A DNA stretch of 5,774 bases from assembly GCA_014379395.1 (NCBI GenBank), contig JACMLV010000220.1, positions 1-5,774 on the forward strand, read 5' to 3'. Position numbers and translations under genes: made by a program. The number at the start of each line of letters is the position of its first letter. The first letter of the stretch is position 1. This stretch comes from Burkholderiaceae bacterium (GTDB lineage Bacteria > Pseudomonadota > Gammaproteobacteria > Burkholderiales > Burkholderiaceae_D). Positions 5,478-5,774 of the stretch are shown one piece after another. The notes below the pieces were generated by a model. The model searched no databases. It was not told the DNA's origin and was given only the letters and a program-made list of their open reading frames with translations.

Positions 5478-5640
5478 AGGAGTCTGTCAGACTTAGGCTC
5501 GTCGGCTGCAAAAATACCTGGACGGTCCATATTTCGCCGTTTTCTCGGTCAACAGCCCGCTATTGGCACTGCGAAACCATCAAAATCCGGCCTCGCCCAG
5601 CTATTTTTTCGCTTCGACTCTAAGTCCGACAGACTCCTAG
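5476..5640. mobile_element. MITE-like non-autonomous element with 21-bp terminal inverted repeats
   Basis: The left end (5476-5496) reads CTAG followed by GAGTCTGTCAGACTTAG; the right end (5620-5640) is its reverse complement with one mismatch (20/21, A versus G in the middle). Similarity continues inward for about 25 bp: GTCG, then a run of five or six A, T-x-C-T-G-G (left about 5501-5523, right about 5591-5618). Such subterminal similarity is typical of insertion-sequence ends. The total is 165 bp, with no open frame able to encode a transposase. The ends begin and finish with CTAG, which may be part of the repeats or a 4-bp palindromic target duplication; if duplicated, the element proper is 5480-5636. 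It resembles a deletion derivative of an IS mobilised in trans. I cannot assign the IS family firmly. Confidence 0.75.
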
Positions 5641-5774
5641 TGTAGTGTTGCGCGCTGATTGCGACTTATAAAAATAGCGGATTTTTCGCCGAGACAAGGA
5701 AAAAACCGCAGCAATACCGAGGTATTGCGAGGATTTTTGACGCGGTATCGGCGGAAAAGACGCATTTTTATGTC
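5641..5774. repeat. Long imperfect palindromic element, truncated by the window end
   Basis: The stretch is AT-richer than the rest and folds back around a centre at 5719/5720. The core GCAATACC-GA-GGTATTGC is perfect. Outside it, runs of A (5699-5705) face runs of T (5734-5738), CGCCGAGAC (5688-5696) faces the complement of GTATCGGCGG (5745-5754), TTTTT (5682-5686) faces AAAA (5755-5758), and GACTTATAAAAAT (5663-5675) faces ATTTTTATGTC (5764-5774). The left arm extends to about 5641 (TGTAGTGTTGCGCGCTGATT), whose partner would lie beyond the window. No gene is present. It is most likely an intergenic repeat or MITE of roughly 150-160 bp directly adjoining the element on its left. Confidence 0.65.
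5711..5738. terminator. Perfect 8-bp stem with flanking T-runs, bidirectional terminator-like
   Basis: GCAATACC and GGTATTGC pair perfectly around GA. On the plus strand T5 follows 5 nt after the stem (5734-5738); on the minus strand a T-run (complement of 5699-5705) follows about 5 nt after it. The stem has modest GC content and the T-runs are slightly distant, so termination efficiency is uncertain. It is the core of the larger palindrome, and no nearby gene in this window reads into it. Confidence 0.35.

Noticed and set aside
5433..5645. Plus-strand open frame of 70 residues over the thpR 5' gap and the MITE-like element
   Set aside because: Its frame simply traverses the inverted-repeat element; no ribosome binding site and no transposase-like residues.
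5440..5774. CRISPR array or defence-related locus in the repeat-rich right end
   Set aside because: The repeats are inverted pairs, not regularly spaced direct repeats, and no cas or nuclease gene is adjacent.

Overview
The window is GC-rich and densely coded, with short intergenic gaps. The protein set (GDSL esterase, OmpW, DIM6/NTAB flavin reductase, MsrA, a 430-residue cyclopropane synthase, TcdA, ThpR) and the codon use suggest a betaproteobacterium, most likely an Oxalobacteraceae member of the Massilia/Duganella/Janthinobacterium type. The taxon is an inference from general resemblance; no marker gene such as 16S rRNA is present.

Layout. (1) 1-1244, plus strand: the 3' end of a secreted SGNH/GDSL hydrolase, then after 33 bp an OmpW-family outer-membrane beta-barrel gene with its own Shine-Dalgarno, probably co-transcribed. 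(2) 1281-1790, minus strand: a flavin reductase-like FMN protein, convergent with ompW. (3) 1925-2464, plus strand: msrA, divergent from the flavin reductase across 134 bp. (4) 2445-3737, minus strand: a cfa-type cyclopropane-fatty-acyl-phospholipid synthase with a GTG start; its 3' end overlaps that of msrA by 20 bp. (5) 3738-4034: a 297-bp divergent intergenic region with several dyads and a good -10 next to tcdA. (6) 4035-4922, plus strand: tcdA, the ct6A37 tRNA dehydratase. (7) 4933-5439, minus strand: thpR, an RNA 2',3'-cyclic phosphodiesterase, convergent with tcdA 10 bp away. (8) 5440-5774: no gene, but two repeat elements side by side. One is a 165-bp MITE-like element with 21-bp terminal inverted repeats (20/21 match). 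The other is a long imperfect palindrome that runs off the window end.

Functionally these are mostly housekeeping or stress genes: envelope (GDSL esterase, OmpW, Cfa), repair of oxidised methionine (MsrA), flavin reduction and RNA modification or processing (TcdA, ThpR). Apart from the first pair they do not form an operon, since orientations alternate. I see no defence system, CRISPR array, tRNA or rRNA.

The points most worth a second look are the two intergenic repeat elements at the right end, the way the left one ends exactly where the thpR -35 box should be, and a shared promoter layout. Two genes have an AT-rich -10-like hexamer exactly 6 nt before ATG with no Shine-Dalgarno, and a third has one 13 nt before ATG, which suggests leaderless or near-leaderless transcripts. 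None of this amounts to a clearly new biological system.
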